Positions 63,285 to 64,000 of a stretch of DNA of 64,000 nucleotides are shown here, piece after piece. The stretch's first letter is position 1. Each line of letters begins with the position of its first letter. A model generated the notes under the pieces. That model saw nothing but the letters and a program-made list of their open reading frames with translations, did no database searches and was not told the origin of the DNA. Source of the DNA: Gammaproteobacteria bacterium (lineage in GTDB: Bacteria > Pseudomonadota > Gammaproteobacteria > Pseudomonadales > Azotimanducaceae); contig NYVG01000029.1 in the NCBI GenBank assembly GCA_002684495.1, positions 120,761-184,760 of the forward strand, read 5' to 3'. Made by a program: the position numbers and the translations under genes.

Positions 63285-64000
63285 TACAGACCTCCTAAAC
63301 TAGCAACGCGGTTAAGATGAAAATCGGAGTCGCCGAACATGGGGCGGGCCCACTTCGAACGCTTAAGAAAGAGTTGCGCGTCGTATTCGGCGGTAAAGCC
63401 TATTGCACCATGCAAGCCGACGCCATCAATGCCGATCTGATTAAAGGCGTCTGATGCATAGCCTTTGGCCAGAGATACGGATCGTGCCAATTCTTTGGGA
63501 TCGTCATCTGCACACCAACCAGCGAAATAGCACAGAGAACGATAGCTCTCTAGGTCGACGTACATGTCGGCGAGGCGATGCTTAACGCCCTGATATTGGC
63601 CAATGGGTTTACCGAACTGAATGCGCTGTTTGGCGTAATCGCTGGTCAGGCTAAGTATCGCTTCGCCAGCGCCCACCATCTCCGCCGTCACCGCAAGCGC
63701 GCCACAATCGGTCAGGTAAGATAACTGTTCCGGCGTTATTGGCAGTAGGCTTTCAGCGCTGATGTGCACCCCTTCCAGATCGACGCTGGCCATTGGTTTG
63801 GTGCTGTCCATGGTCGGTTGCGGGGTGATACGTACCTCCTCTTTACCCACAGCGGCCAGCGCTAGGCCCTCAGGTCCTTGCACCGCGAGCAGCAAGTAGT
63901 CGGCATTGTTGGCGTCATTGACAAAAGGTTTGGTACCACCAAGGATATAACCTTCGCCGCTGGCCTTGGCGCTTGCTGTTATGGCCGACGGATCTATCCA
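63284..64000 (-). CDS. acyl-CoA dehydrogenase family protein, 5' end beyond window
   Basis: The open frame continues to the window edge, so at least 238 residues are visible and the start lies beyond base 64000. GYILGGTKPFVNDANNADYLLLA is beta-domain; YAKQRIQFGKPIGQYQGVKHRLADM is the ACAD signature in the C-terminal helical domain. The last part reads GLHGAIGFTAEYDAQLFLKRSK, a variant of the usual QxxGGxG. The TAA overlaps the ATG of the following gene, so both subunits are probably made together. Confidence 0.82.
   Translation of the reverse strand, partial: WIDPSAITASAKASGEGYILGGTKPFVNDANNADYLLLAVQGPEGLALAAVGKEEVRITPQPTMDSTKPMASVDLEGVHISAESLLPITPEQLSYLTDCGALAVTAEMVGAGEAILSLTSDYAKQRIQFGKPIGQYQGVKHRLADMYVDLESYRSLCYFAGWCADDDPKELARSVSLAKGYASDAFNQIGIDGVGLHGAIGFTAEYDAQLFLKRSKWARPMFGDSDFHLNRVASLGGL

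Noticed and set aside
1..64000. Mobile elements, prophage genes, toxin-antitoxin pairs or defence islands
   Set aside because: I looked for transposase, integrase, restriction, Cas and toxin motifs among the translated frames and found none.

Overview
The window is a 64 kb stretch of a gammaproteobacterial chromosome. The best evidence is the block from about 33.5 to 52.9 kb: DUF2069 protein, wrbA, arsC, yihY-type gene, TlpA-like thioredoxin, proS, fmdB-type gene, aspS, yebC-type gene, ruvCAB, tolQRAB-pal-cpoB, queE, queC, tRNA-Lys. As I remember it, this is the order seen in Pseudomonas and its relatives. The rest of the content (acyl-CoA carboxylase, HMG-CoA synthase, CYP153-type P450, paired acyl-CoA dehydrogenases, several SDRs and crotonases) suggests an aerobic heterotroph that degrades lipids, hydrocarbons or isoprenoids, possibly a marine member of the Pseudomonadales/Cellvibrionales side. 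That placement is inference. I see no phage, transposon, CRISPR array or plasmid genes.

Layout. 0.1-8.6 kb (+): HMG-CoA synthase-like enzyme, SDR, purC, then a catabolic-looking unit of biotin carboxylase, a free 73-residue biotin carrier, a crotonase, a carboxyltransferase and an MFE2-like SDR. 8.7-12.5 kb: a small membrane protein and a methyltransferase (+) face a three-gene minus-strand cassette of GT4 glycosyltransferase, methyltransferase and an alpha/alpha-toroid protein. 12.7-16.2 kb: metR, a PdxH-like flavoprotein, a 56-residue membrane peptide, a VOC protein and an RsmB-type rRNA methyltransferase. 16.2-27.3 kb (-): a long tightly packed run: esterase, miaE, GT2-like gene, argC, class Ic aspartate aminotransferase, rhlB, nitrilase-family gene, AI-2E family permease, hisC, cupin, LLM oxidoreductase and sixA. 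27.5-33.5 kb: ABC exporter, dinB, an unknown basic protein with an internal duplication, prpE and an ABM monooxygenase.

33.5-52.9 kb is the conserved housekeeping block above, with selO after the tRNA. It departs from the usual plan in lacking ybgC before tolQ, and it carries an HU protein with a histone-H1-like tail plus a 460-base gene-free region ending in a strong terminator. 53-64 kb: CYP153-like P450, SDR, GPH-type symporter, crotonase, metallo-beta-lactamase fold hydrolase, MFS exporter, D-aminoacylase-type amidohydrolase, an unknown protein, and two translationally coupled acyl-CoA dehydrogenases, the second running off the window.

The ends of the window could together support oxidation of alkyl or isoprenoid acids (P450 hydroxylation, SDR oxidation, CoA-ester dehydrogenation, hydration, carboxylation, HMG-CoA chemistry); no substrate can be fixed from sequence alone. 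The genome is compact: at least five convergent gene pairs overlap at their 3' ends, and many start codons overlap the preceding stop. Nothing here is a clear new defence or mobile system. The most plausible undescribed units are the GT4/methyltransferase/toroid cassette, the duplicated basic protein at 30.6 kb, and the possible non-coding RNA or leader at 39.0-39.4 kb.
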